From: Datnioides undecimradiatus
Taxonomy: Eukaryota > Chordata > Actinopteri > Lobotiformes > Datnioididae
Length of the DNA: 64,000 bases
Assembly: GCA_008933995.1 (NCBI GenBank)
Contig: WARS01000026.1
Coordinates: forward strand, 4,416,501 to 4,480,500
Reading direction: 5' to 3'
In this document: one piece after another, positions 1 through 51,443 of the stretch
Numbering within the stretch: position 1 is the first letter of the stretch
How the letters are laid out: the number at the start of each line of letters is the position of its first letter
The notes under the pieces: generated by a model
What the model saw: only the letters and a program-made list of their open reading frames with translations
Database searches by the model: none
What the model was told of the DNA's origin: nothing
Translations under genes and position numbers: made by a program

Positions 1-1721
1 TCGGCTCCAGGGTCAACCTGGCCATCTGCCTGCAGGTTGGTTCCACACAACACACACTGAATAGGTCCACTCTGAACATTTTTACTTCCCCTAATTCAAC
101 TCATTCATGATTCTCGCATCATTTTTTTGTCTCCAGTGTTTAATCTTGAACAGTTTAAGTCATAACAGTTATTATTCTACAACAAGATTTTCTTTCTTTA
201 TTCTCTCGTTAGAAATGTGTTTCCATACCAACTTTAAGTATCACTGGATTATAATAACCTCCAGGTTCAGTTTGATTTTCCACATTATTTATGTTCCTCT
301 CTGTTTCCTCAGGGCACCGCTGGACCAGACCCCTCCACCGTCTACGTTGACATGAAGTCTCTCCGTCATGACAGGTAAGACTGGAAACTCTTATAACCAG
401 AGCAAAGACCAACTGCAGCTGTCACATGATCAGGTCAGATCGAACAGAGTGGTGTACAGGCTGTCTTTTGTCCCTCAGGGTGAGGTTGGTGGAACGAGGG
501 GCGCCACAGAGTCTTCCACTCATGGAGTCAGGCACCGTAAGTGATGATTGTTGAGTGGAAAGTCTTGTGTGAGTGTGTGATGCTGATGCTGGTCATAGAT
601 TCATAGATGTTATAGAAGTGGTTGTATAATCTCTTTGTCTGTTTCCCTATAAGATCCTTCCTGGAGTAAGAGTTATCATAGTCAACCCGGAGACCAGAGG
701 CCCACTGGGAGATTCACATCTCGGGGAGGTGAGTTTGGATTATTGAGTGGTTTCACGTGCTCAGAAGCAAAGAGCAAATGATTTCTCTGACCTTTTTGTC
801 TCCTCCTTTTCCAGATCTGGGTAAGCAGCCCTCACAGTGCCAGTGGCTACTACACCATCTATGGAGAGGAGAGCCTGCAGGCGGATCATTTCAACACCAG
901 ACTCAGCTTCGGGGAGCCCCACACTCTGTGGGCCAGGACAGGCTACCTGGGCTTCATCAAGAGAACAGAGCTGCTGGATGCAAGCGGAGGTGAGAGCGTG
1001 TGCCAGGCAGAAAGGGTTTTGACTTGGGTCGTGTCTTTTATTGAATCTTGAGGTGGATGGTAGCTAGTTTTGGATTGTGTGAATTAAATATTTGAAATTA
1101 TCATCACATCAATGCTAAAATCAATCAAATATTGATTACTGAATGTTACTGATTGCTACAAGGCCCTCAGGGTTAAAATACAACCAGCGGTAATAAAGGG
1201 ATATATACCTCAGCATCATCCCACTGAAGTCCATCTTTGGTCTTTTGTGCTGCAGATCGTCATGATGCCTTGTTTGTGGTTGGCTCCCTCGATGAAACAT
1301 TGGAGTTAAGAGGGTTGCGCTATCACCCCATCGACATTGAGACGTCTGTGTCGCGAGCCCACCGCAGCATAGCAGAAAGGTGAGCTTCATTCAGTTAGTG
1401 CTGGTTATTGCCATGTTTATGTATCAGAAAAATAAACTTGCCTCCCTTGCCGCCTCCTCACTCCTCAGTGCCGTGTTCACATGGACTAACCTGCTGGTGG
1501 TGGTGGCGGAGCTGAGTGGCTCAGAACAGGAGGCCTTGGACCTGGTGCCCCTCGTCACCAACGTGGTACTGGAGGAGCACCACCTCATCGTCGGGGTAGT
1601 GGTCATTGTGGACCCCGGGGTGATTCCCATCAACTCAAGGGGAGAGAAGCAGAGGATGCACCTGCGCGACTCCTTCCTTGCTGACCAACTGGATCCCATC
1701 TATGTGGCCTACAACATGTAA
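1..1721 (+). CDS. dip2b: DIP2 disco-interacting protein homolog, C-terminal 259 residues (dip2b-like), seven exons
   Basis: Exons are 1-35 (cut by the window edge), 313-374, 479-536, 654-728, 815-989, 1256-1379 and 1469-1721 (TAA 1719-1721). All have AG/GT borders and the phases join into one frame. The spliced peptide contains SRVNLAICLQ, GRTGYLGF-type AMP-binding-fold sequence, SLDETLELRG, RYHPIDIETS, FTWTNLLVVV and the terminal block DSFLADQLDPIYVAYNM. This is the end of the second adenylate-forming (acyl-CoA synthetase-like) domain of vertebrate DIP2 proteins. The family is cytoplasmic and linked to lipid metabolism and neuronal morphology. DIP2A, B and C are nearly identical here; B is chosen because tmprss12 and scn8a follow, as on human 12q13. 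The N-terminal two-thirds lies outside the window. Confidence 0.95.
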
Positions 1722-4700
1722 TTGCAGTTCTCCAACTGACAAAAATGCAGAAAACTGAGCCAGGCTCTGGGATGAGGGAGAAGGACTCGAGGTGCGTTCA
1801 GTAGCAACCTCGATGTTAAGGCTCAGACACACATTCAAAAACACCAAACAAATGTGGGAAAGCAAGTACAGTACGCGTACTGTAATAAGAACGGGCTTCC
1901 CTCTCAGAAACTGTTCCTCCTTTGCTTCCACCGGCTCAATCGCTGCAGTCCAGGTTCACTTAGATTTCTACTCGGGGAAGGATATTTTCTCTCCTCATGA
2001 AAGTAGACCCATCTGTCAACTAGAGGAAATCTTCATCCTCTCCGTGCATCCCACTTCTCCCTCATAGTTCCAATTCATGCTTTTTAAAGACATTTTTATT
2101 TGCATATTTTTACTCAAAGAAAGAAGTCCTCCCCTCCTTCATTCTTCAGTTTTATCCTGATCCGTTCATCCTCATGTGCTTCTTGTTGTTGCTTTTATTT
2201 TACCCCCCCCCCCGTCATTCTTGAAGGCAGGATGGCACACTGGAACTGCTGAGAGGAGCTGGAACTTTCCCCTCTTTGCACTTTAAGTCCTCGCACCTCT
2301 GAGTCCACTTCCTGTCTCACCTGCCTCAAGGGGACGCCCCTCATGTTTGCTGCTTTCATGAGAGCAAAATCCACATCAGTATTAAAAAAAGTGTCACCAG
2401 TGAGTGCAGCCCACAGGGGGCGGTCCTGACATATTACTTTCCTACCAGGCACACCATGGCTTTCACCTCCCATCACATTTTGTATTTTGCCAGCAGACAC
2501 ACTGTCGGCGCTCACACAGTACAAAATGTCACTCGAGTTATTTGTTGATGTGGGAAAAGAAAGCCTCGCTTCATAAACATACAGATCTGGATATTAAAGA
2601 TGATCTCTGATGGGCAGAAAATACAGATTCAGACTTCGGTGTGAGTAGGTTTTGGTCCATTAGATAGTTCTCATGATTGTGAAGTACTAATACATTTATT
2701 TTAAAGCACCGATTTTCAGAAGAAGAGTTGAAGCTATACCTGGTGTTTAGGTGTGCATGCTAATTTGGAGTGCGGTCGATGTCAAAATGCAAAAAAAAAG
2801 GGGAAAAAATCTGTAATGCGCCGAGTCACACAGCAGTGGATTGGTCAGTTCAGCATGCTGAATATTAAAGAGGAGCCCAGCCCCAGTTTGTGCCCTTCAC
2901 ATATCAACATTACATTCAACACACTGAAAAGTCCTCTGAAAGACTCCTAAAACCATCTGGATGTAACAGTATGTCTACTGTAAAACTGAAAGTTACCCAT
3001 TTCTCAAAGTCTGATTGTATTTTCTACCCAGGTGAGCCAGAAATCCTGATTTTAATCTTTTCTTTGAAAACATGAGCAGAATATTGTATGGAAATACAAA
3101 ATAGTTTTTTGAAAACCTTTATTGTGCAAAAGGAACAATGTTTTTTCCATCCAGATTGTCCAAAGAGTTTCTGAGGATTGGTCATTGGTAAATGACCTTC
3201 CGAGTTTTCCAAAGGTTTTTGGAAATATTGGATGGTTAATGCTGCGAATCAAATGTAATGGTACAAACTGGGTCAGGCAGCGCTAGAAGAGTTAAACTTG
3301 ACTGTTAATTCTTGACTTTGGGAAGAAAAAAAATCTGAACTCAGTGTCCACTTACTGGCTTGTTCGAGAGCTTTTGATCATATCACACTTGTATCACGTT
3401 CTCTCTCTTCTCTCTGTCACACTCTTCAGCAGCAGACGGAGTTTCCTCAGTTGTCAAAGACTTCTCAGAGTCATGAAAATGCTCTGAAAGTTTAAACAAC
3501 AGTTCACTGGCAGCTGACTGTCTGCTGAGGAGGCCAGTAATAGAACTAAAAGCTCCAGAAAAAGAGCGTAAGCAGACCTTGAAATGACATATCATTTGGT
3601 CAAAGGCAAAGTTTGACAGGATGAAATTCAACAGCTTCCTGGCTTGAGCTGAATTGAGCTGCTAGCTTTCAGTCTGTGTAGTTTCCCTTGTTGAAGCAAA
3701 GAGCATTTTTCATTTAGTATTAGCATCACAGTCGATTTAGATAAATATAGATCGTCAGAAGGCAAGTCAGTGCCTTTTTACTGCACCATTTTGACATTTA
3801 TGATCATGGACTGTTGAATTTCTAGAAAAAACAATATATCAAGAATGAGGACAGAACTTTGCCTTACTAAACCTGTGGAACTTCAGTACTTTTTATGCTT
3901 AATCCCTTATTTCTAGCTGTACTATTAGTATATTTAAAGAGCTGTTCCACCGTTTTTCATACGTGGACTCAGACACCGGTTTATAACTCAAAACACACTT
4001 GTATCACAATTTTTTTTTTTTAGAGGAAGGAGGGGTGTCTTGTTCTTTTGCAAAGACGTTTGCAGTCATGCCTTTCTCATTTCATCCTTACCGTTGAAAC
4101 CAGTTCTTTGTGAATGTCTGTAACACTGAAACAAGAAGTTTAATTAGAGATGAACAACGATCAGTAACCAACCCGTGATTTAAAAAAGTCAGATTCCTCC
4201 TTTTGAAACAAAGAGGAGGTGATAAATGAGGGTAAGGATGTTGTCTGTATACTGTATTTTAGAGGTCAAATACTGTATTACTGGTGTTAATGTGTACATG
4301 GATATGTCGATAAAAACTTGACTGATCTTTCATACTTGACAGCATTTTTCTGCATTGTTAATTTATCACATGGCAAAAGAGGAAAAAAGGTTTCAGATTA
4401 TTTTGGCAGGAACTGTGCACTTTCCCAATATCATTATTTGTGTGTGCGTCAATGAGGGTGCGTGTGTGCGTGAGACTGAGCGCGTGTCCATTTTAACAGT
4501 GATATTTGGCTTTTCTGGTGCAACAAGGTTTGTCTTTTGTAAGAAAATAATCCCAGAATATTGAACCATTTTTTTATTTCTTGTTTTTCTTTATTTTTAT
4601 GTCGCCTCCACTGTATTTTAATTCTTTCCATTCAAAATTGGAATCAAATATATTTTATAGGGATTTCATCAATATTTTCCTGATGTGATCATTACTTAAA

Positions 4701-5560
4701 AACTGCACAACTTCTGCAAACGGCGGGTTTGATTTAGAAGCAGCTTGACATACTGTACAGTCAAACACATCAATAAACCACTTTTTCATTCAGTGACAGA
4801 CACTGACGACATGTATGCGAGCCAGTATCTGGGGCACGTTAGAGTTACTCATCAATAACAAAGTGAAGCTTCTGAGTTACTGTGTGATAAATTGCTTTGT
4901 TGCTACTGTTTCACTCCGACAAGTTTTAATAAAATTTTATAATTTCATGTTGGCCTTCAAGCCTTTTCAATAGACATTGGTGCTATTCAATAAGGGAAAG
5001 TTGACAGACTTTTGTCCCCCAATGTCATAACAAGGAAGGGTTCTCCCCGGACGCCCCGACTGTGTGAAATTAAGTCTTTCTTTTTCCATGGCAACATTTT
5101 CCACAACATCAGTCACTGCTTGGCTCTCAAGTTTGTTTGTCATCGGTGGTTTCCATCAGCTCTGATGAAAACCTTCTCAACAGGCAACTCAACATGGACA
5201 ATGCAACTCGTCACATCCACCGCTTCCATTTTAATATTTATTTCAGTTTTTCAAGTTGTCGTGTTGTGAGGAATGACGTACATTTCAAACCTCCAAAGTT
5301 ATTTGAAGCACAAAATGTACATGTGAGGTAATGAAATTAGGATCTTTCACACACACAAAAAGAAAAACTCAAGGGCCCACAGTGTATACCTCAACAACTG
5401 TCTGTTCACTATGCATTGTCGAGCTGCAGCAGAGACATTCTGAACTAGTCAATGGTGCGATAACTTCTAACAACATGTCTTACTTGACAAAAACACTGTC
5501 ACACTGTCATTGGATGTGTTTCATGTCAAATAAAAAATCCTTTGTCAGAATTCCTCGTGT
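1722..5560 (+). other. dip2b: Probable dip2b 3' UTR and flanking AT-rich sequence
   Basis: No convincing coding exon is visible between the dip2b stop and the protease gene. Canonical AATAAA hexamers on the + strand lie at 4772-4777, 4928-4933 and 5529-5534, so the transcript could end near any of them and the 3' UTR would be about 3.1-3.8 kb. A C-run sits near 2204-2213. The extent is inferred; transcript 3'-end data would settle it. Confidence 0.4.
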
Positions 5561-6787
5561 GTTTTTCTTATTTCCCTTCCAAACATTTCTGGAAGCTACT
5601 GGAATCAGCTGCTGCATTGAAGCAAAATAACCTCTTCCTTCCACCAGGTGTCAGTCTGTCTACTTCATCCGAGAACAGGAAATGTGTTCCCTCCATGATG
5701 CCGTCACGGCCCAGTTTCTGACATATTTGACATCTAATTGATATTTGGAAGTTCCTGTGATTATTAGAATATTAAACATCATTTTGACTTGAACCTCTCA
5801 TTTTATATGGCAGTAAATCATGAAAATAGCTCTTTCATAATAGTAAAATGTATCTTTTACTGAGCTTTAGAATTTTACAAGTTTAGTTTTTCCTATCTAC
5901 TACATCACAACTGTCCAAACCCACCAATTACTAAGCTATCTATTAAGGGTGCCTTAGTGGAAGGAAGAATAACTTAGATTATTTTAAAAACAGCTTATTA
6001 ACTGTGAATATATTTTCCTGTACACAGCAGAAATTACTCATGTTCTAGGTTTTCAGGTTTGAGATCTACTAATTATAAATTCTTAGATATAAATTAATAT
6101 AAGAGTCAAACTTGCGGGATGAACACAAAACAAAACACTGTTGGTAAAACATCTGTTGATCACTTCGTCAAACATGAAATAAATTGAAATTTGGTTTTGA
6201 TTTGAATCCTCTGTTTCTCAAAACCATTAATGTTACTCATCACTTTACCCTTAAACATCATGTGTTACTATGGCAACACAAGTAACAAATTCTTAAACTA
6301 TCTGAGGGCAAAGGGTGAACACACCAAATATTGATTTGATTTAGATCTTTTTATTGTATTTCCAATAAACATAAATAATTAAGTAAGTAAATAATATTTT
6401 TTATTTTTGAAATGCAAAACTTTACAGCATTTCTTCACACCTCCCACAGTACTCTGTGTGTGTGTGTGTTTATGCATATAGCATTATATATTGTATAGTT
6501 ATTGTTGACTATATAAATCAGCAGTCCTGTATTGTAGTATGATGTACTCAAGTGCACTTTGGCAAAAAGATATTGTATTAATGTTGCACAGCGTCATTCA
6601 GAGTTCAGACATTGATTGAATGGGGCCTTTCAAGGGCTTTAAAGAAGGCTAATTGCACTAAACGGTAATGATGTTCTAACTAAGAAATATTCAAAAAAGA
6701 AATTTACGATGAGTCAGTGAACATTTCATCACAGATGGCTTCTTGTAAGGGGAAAACATTTAAACAGACTGATGTATAGCAGTGATA
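5561..6787. other. Intergenic AT-rich spacer between convergent dip2b and tmprss12
   Basis: No open frame with splice borders or recognisable protein is seen. A short GT microsatellite lies at about 6455-6470. The two flanking genes converge on this spacer. Confidence 0.5.
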
Positions 6788-6793
6788 TTTATT
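6788..6793 (-). terminator. tmprss12: Polyadenylation signal AATAAA of the tmprss12-like gene
   Basis: On the minus strand AATAAA lies 23 nt beyond the stop codon at 6816-6818, implying a very short 3' UTR for the protease transcript. It is placed well for 3'-end formation in the spacer. Confidence 0.6.
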
Positions 6794-6815
6794 GCTGACA
6801 GACTGTCTGGATGGT

Positions 6816-11417
<4,602 letters not shown>

Positions 11418-11540
11418 CTAGTCTGAACTCCTCTTAACTCCTCCATCTTTGACCGCAAACAAAAACAACTTCAGTTGCTTCCGACTAGTGACGTCATGTG
11501 CATATTGGCCTGTATGCCCTGCGTCAAAAGTCAAATTGGC
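11418..11540 (-). promoter_or_regulatory. tmprss12: Probable tmprss12-like promoter with a perfect CRE palindrome
   Basis: Directly upstream (in minus orientation) of the ATG at 11417-11415 is TGACGTCA at 11489-11496, the full cAMP response element. No clear TATA box was found. Mammalian TMPRSS12 is testis-enriched, and full CREs close to the start site are common in CREM-driven spermatid genes; that regulatory link is inference. Confidence 0.45.
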
Positions 11541-12264
11541 TAATGACAAACTACCAATAATAATAATAATAATAATAATAGTATATTATACACTGAACTA
11601 ATTTTGTTGCTTAATAAACCCCCCCAAAACAAAACACGATACTGTTTTAATGTCTGCAGACATTAAATGAATCGTTGCATTCATTCTCACACTCGCATAT
11701 TACATAACAACAAAAGACAGGGGGCAGGTTACCAGATTAAGAGCTGCCTATTTGCATATTAATCCGTGCTATTAAAGAGCAGAGTGCGGGAGGAGGGCAG
11801 CAGTCTGGTGCAGACGCGAAAAATGAAAATAGTTTAAAAATATATTTTCCAACATGAAGACAACAATGTCAGTGACATTGGGTTTACAGGGCTAAATTAA
11901 GTTTTGTGTCAAACTTGCCTGTCTTGTCTTAAATACATTTGATATTACAGGCTATTTCATATAAAGGCAATGTAGTATTAATGGGGCAGTTTTGTATGAG
12001 TTGAAACACGTATTTAAATATACTGTATGTAAATGAATTTATATCCCCCTCTCTGCATCTCAGTGGCCTTCTGGACGCTGTCTCTGACTAAATGCCCACA
12101 GCCTGACAGCCAATAAATTCCTGCACTACAAACTCACCGCACTGAACACACAGTGAGTCAATGCGTTTTGTCAGAAAAAACCTTGCGCGTGTTTTCTGTG
12201 CACAATCTCATCCGGGCTCATCTCTGAGCCCAGGGAGCTGTATTTTGTGAACCACACACTGAGG
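11541..12264. other. Intergenic region between the divergent tmprss12 and scn8a genes
   Basis: It holds a (TAA)n microsatellite at about 11555-11580 and an octamer-type POU motif ATTTGCAT at 11750-11757 embedded in TTTGCATATTAAT. No coding exon is recognised. Because the flanking genes diverge, regulatory sequence for either could lie here. Confidence 0.4.
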
Positions 12265-12977
12265 TTTGGAGGCTGCAGGCCTAAATGACCTTTACGATTT
12301 TTACGAAACGCACTTGCCGACACTCCCTTACATTCTGCTGAGAGTCATCAATTATGCAGGGAAACTGCTCGCACTGAGGGGGAAGATAGCAGCAACAATA
12401 TGGCGACAACCGCAGTTTCTCCCCAATCCTTTCCACATCTGCAGTCCTGCCACGGCTTTCTGGATTCATTGTAACGCCAACAAAGTGAGTATCCGTTATT
12501 TCTAATCGTTTTGGAAAACGGTGCATGTGTTGTTGGGTGAACGCAGATTTTCTCTCTGTCGGTATCCTTGCGTAAATGTCGCAGAGCTGCACACTGCACA
12601 CAGAGCCCCGCATCTTTTTTTGGAGCGGGATGGAAGAGGTTGTCTGCGTTTGCTGAGCATCTTTCTGCGGGACCAGAGCAGGGAAAGACCATTTTAAAAC
12701 ATAAAATATCGATCGCTTGGTGTCGATCTCGAGGAATTTATCGGATGAAGTATTTCGTCGAGAATACGAGGCACTGATTAGACCTTTGCGAGAGAAAATG
12801 CCTCGCACAGGGTAGGCTTCAGGTAGGGCGCCGTCTGCCTGCTCCGGCCAGCCACAAAAAGACAAGAAGCAACGATTTTTATCAAATTTTGGTCACTTTT
12901 TGGTTTTGTTTATCCCCCGGACTCCAGGATGATACACTTGAAATACCATAATGCTTCGGAAAAGGGGATGATGCTAT
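12265..12977 (+). other. scn8a: Candidate 5' noncoding exon(s)/promoter region of scn8a
   Basis: The segment is less AT-rich than its surroundings and holds two good donor sequences: AAA|GTGAGT with the exon ending at 12484, and TAT|GTGAGT with the exon ending at 12977. The first coding exon of scn8a begins at a splice acceptor (16184/16185), so at least one upstream noncoding exon must exist, as in mammalian SCN8A. This is the most plausible nearby source, but a more distant first exon cannot be excluded. Open frames here on either strand match nothing I recognise. Confidence 0.35.
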
Positions 12978-13921
12978 GTGAGTAGCCTGATCCTCCCTCC
13001 ATCATCAATAGACAAGAAATTTACATTCCTCCAGGTGATTTTTTTGGCGTGGCAGCTTCATAACTGCTCTCTAATCGTCTCATTTCTCACGTTTCGTCTC
13101 ATGTTGCAGGCTGTGTATGTGTTTTTGATACCGCTGTCTAGCTTCATACTCTGGGCTATCTTGAGCACAGATAGAGCCCTTATTGATTTGGCAGTCGACA
13201 TGGCTTCACGGGTGTGGTGCAGATCCTTCAAGGCAACGCGCAAAAACGCACAGAACATCCCCGAAAAAAAGCCCGATCGTATCTGGCTTTTTGCTGAATA
13301 ACAAGAGAAACATATCGCTGTTTTTATAATGATGCATCGACAACACAATTTTGACTTTGACCAAATCCACGCTTGCGTTTACCACAGCGTGACATTTTCA
13401 ACATACAAACCACCCACTGCAGCATCAGTGCTCTGGCCAATTTGGTTGTAGCGGGGCCACTTCTCTGCGCAGTATAACCTCCCGCCTGTCTCTGTGGCCG
13501 TGCGGGACTTATCTATTCAATGAAATGTATTAGAAACGCACATAATGGCGTCTGCAGGCCCCCGTCGTAATTAACAGGTTTAGTAAACAAGTCTCCGTTT
13601 CTGATCGCAGAATGATGTCACAAAATGTGGACGGTTTTTTTTTTTTCTCCGTGAAAATGTTTGCATGGTCAAACCTGGGTGTAAATGATGTGCAGCCCAC
13701 GAGCCTGAGACACAACAAGACGAGTGTTGTCATCATGACTTAGTAACATTGAAGATAAGTGAAGGATAAACTGCAGGCCTACAGGCGTCGAGGGGAAGAG
13801 CCCAACGAGAAGGCCTGGTGCACAAGCAAAACGGGTTTTTCCACAGACAGATCGGTTATGATTTTTTTCCTCAATCAACCCTGCATGTATGCATTGGTGC
13901 ATATGTATGCGCGTGTCCATG

Positions 13922-13927
<6 letters not shown>

Positions 13928-13963
<36 letters not shown>

Positions 13964-14087
13964 TGCGTGCGCGCTCGTGTGGTGCTGAAGCGGACAGCGC
14001 CAGCAGAGCAGCAGAAGGCTCAGTGACTGCGAGGTTCCGGGGTCCATTTTAAAACAGACGTCTTGGCTCACAGGCTGCATGTTTTCG

Positions 14088-14131
<44 letters not shown>

Positions 14132-14132
14132 C
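13928..14132. repeat. Two alternating purine-pyrimidine tracts, (GT)n and (GT)n(GC)n
   Basis: A (GT)n run spans 13928-13960 and continues into GC-containing alternation to about 13980. A second (GT)n runs 14095-14123 into (GC)n to 14132. Such alternation is prone to Z-DNA. The RE1-like element at 13981-14001 sits directly after the first tract. Length polymorphism is expected. Confidence 0.85.
13981..14001 (+). promoter_or_regulatory. scn8a: REST/NRSF-type RE1 element with one half-site inverted
   Basis: GGTGCTGAA (13981-13989) is the exact reverse complement of the left RE1 half-site, and GGACAGCGCC (13992-14001) is the exact right half-site, separated by two bases. A canonical RE1 has both halves in one orientation. 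The site lies about 2.2 kb upstream of the scn8a start codon, a neuronal gene of the type REST silences outside the nervous system. Binding is inferred. Confidence 0.45.
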
Positions 14133-16184
14133 TCTCCCCCTCTCATACCACATAGAGAGGAGTCTTTGCTGTGTGATATCAGCTTTTGCACGTCGAGCGT
14201 TTTTAATTAGATTGTGTTATGCAAGAGGGGAGCAGGGAAGTGACAGGCCTTGTGATTCAGATATGGCCGATGGAGTGTTCTCCTTATTTAGGCTGCATCC
14301 ACCTTTGCCTCCATCACATTAGGCTGGAAAACCAAAGATCTGTGTGTGAGGAGGTTAAATTGACCCCAAAGTCAAACCATTACAGTCATTTTTGAGATAG
14401 TCACTGTCTCAGTTCAGGTGTGGCTGTGTTTTCTCTCCTCTCAGCTCCCTCCTCTTTCCTTCAGCACTGCCTCACATTAGTATATTGACCCTGAAATGTC
14501 CTGCAGCTTGAACAGTTGTCATGCAACATACCATTTTTACATCTAAGCGTGTCGTGGAGAAAAGGCTCCACTGAGTCATTCAGCCATTAGGCGCCGGGTG
14601 TTCTGCTAGTGTTTTCCACAGCTATTCAAAAAATCGCAAGGAGTAAAATCCTTAAATGGGTCTGTTGGTCTTGATTGTCAAAGGTTTAATGTCTGCAATT
14701 TGTTTATGACATTGGGAGAAAATCTCGGCTCACATTCCTTTATACTGTTGTTGCCTCAACATATGACCAGAACTCGCAAAAATAACAATAAGAATCAATA
14801 AATCCTCAGCTAATCTGCTACAATACATGATAGATAACAGTTAAGTTTCAAGATCATCATGAAGGCATTATATCTAATGTAACTCAACAGCCTCTGTAAA
14901 TGACCACATATGCAGTTTCTTAATATTAACATAAACAAAATATATCTGATATCATTACTTAGCTTTTCTTTATAATATTTTAATGTTACACAATAATTAA
15001 ATGTTATGTAACAGAAAACACTGTCATTTATACATGCTTGGTGAGATTTCTCAATGGAAAATGCTGAACCTTCTTAGCTTTGGTAAATCTAGCTCTACTG
15101 GCCAACACCTCAGTATAATCTTAAACCTAACTGGTGAATTGACATTAACCATCCACTGGGACTAAAGGCACCAGTTAGATTCACAGAATATTTTCCTGTA
15201 GTCCTCTAAATTGTATCACTGTTTTGGTTTCGCGTCAGTGACGTTAAAGTAACAGTGAGCACAACTCTGCACCTGTTTCTGTTTCGTGTACAATACGCTG
15301 GTGAAATATCCATAAAGGGACATTTCACTTTTTAATAATTGCAGTAGCTTTTAGCTTTAGCAGCTGTCTGCCTTTGTAAGTGCATGAACAACATAATGTA
15401 TTTTTGTTTTTGTAGACCGTTTTAAATTGATACTTGTGTACACAACAGAAAACAGAATCTTTATACATCCACAGTCATTGCAAAACATTAAAAAATCCTT
15501 AAAGTAAACATCCGTGCATCTCATTGGCTCTTGAATACTTCAACACCTCTCTCTGAATGTGAACTGACAAATGTACAAACATTGTAGAGAACATGATCAT
15601 GGTGTATCCAATTACCCTTTACACTCAGGATGTCTCCTTATAGGTTTCTGCTCTGGGGCAGTGTGTTTATTGCCTTTTTATTGACCTGCTCTTATTTACA
15701 TTAATTTGGATCAAAGGATACCAGCAATATGTAAAATGGGAACTGTAAATAAATAATGCGGTAAGGATGCAAAATTCATGCAGCCATTTTTGCAGCACTT
15801 AATGTGTTTTTTCTTTTTTTGCATTCTCAAACCAGTGGGATCAAATCTTTTGCATTTCCAGTGGGTGTGTGCATTTTCTGTACTTTTAGCTAATTTTAAT
15901 CACAACTTCAAGTGTGTGTATGTTTGCAAACATATGAACGCATCTGGGTGCTTGTGATTGTGTGTGTTTTGTCATGTTTTCCAAACCAATTCACAATGAA
16001 AAAGTTCAAGATTATTGTTGAAAAGCTACATTTTAATGCTAAAAATGTTTTTGTTTTTTTTTTAAATGAAGAACAGGGGGTGTTCATTTCTCAACATGCC
16101 AGATAAAAGGTCTTTAAAAGATAATCACTATGTTACCATAACTAAGTTAGGCTGACCTTTCTTCCCTGTCTGCTCCACCTGCAG
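14133..16184. other. scn8a: Upstream intron/flank of scn8a, no gene seen
   Basis: AT-rich sequence with no recognisable exon, ending in the acceptor of the first coding exon (pyrimidine tract then CTGCAG at 16179-16184). It is probably the first intron of scn8a if the noncoding exon is upstream. Confidence 0.4.
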
Positions 16185-16239
16185 AGCTACTACTGTGGAT
16201 GGTACAAACCTAAAGACCAAGTAGCTGCAGGATGAAAAC

Positions 16240-51443
<35,204 letters not shown>

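Noticed and set aside
13759..14191. Open frames over the GT/GC repeats on both strands
   Set aside because: They arise from Cys-Val and His-Thr translations of dinucleotide repeats.
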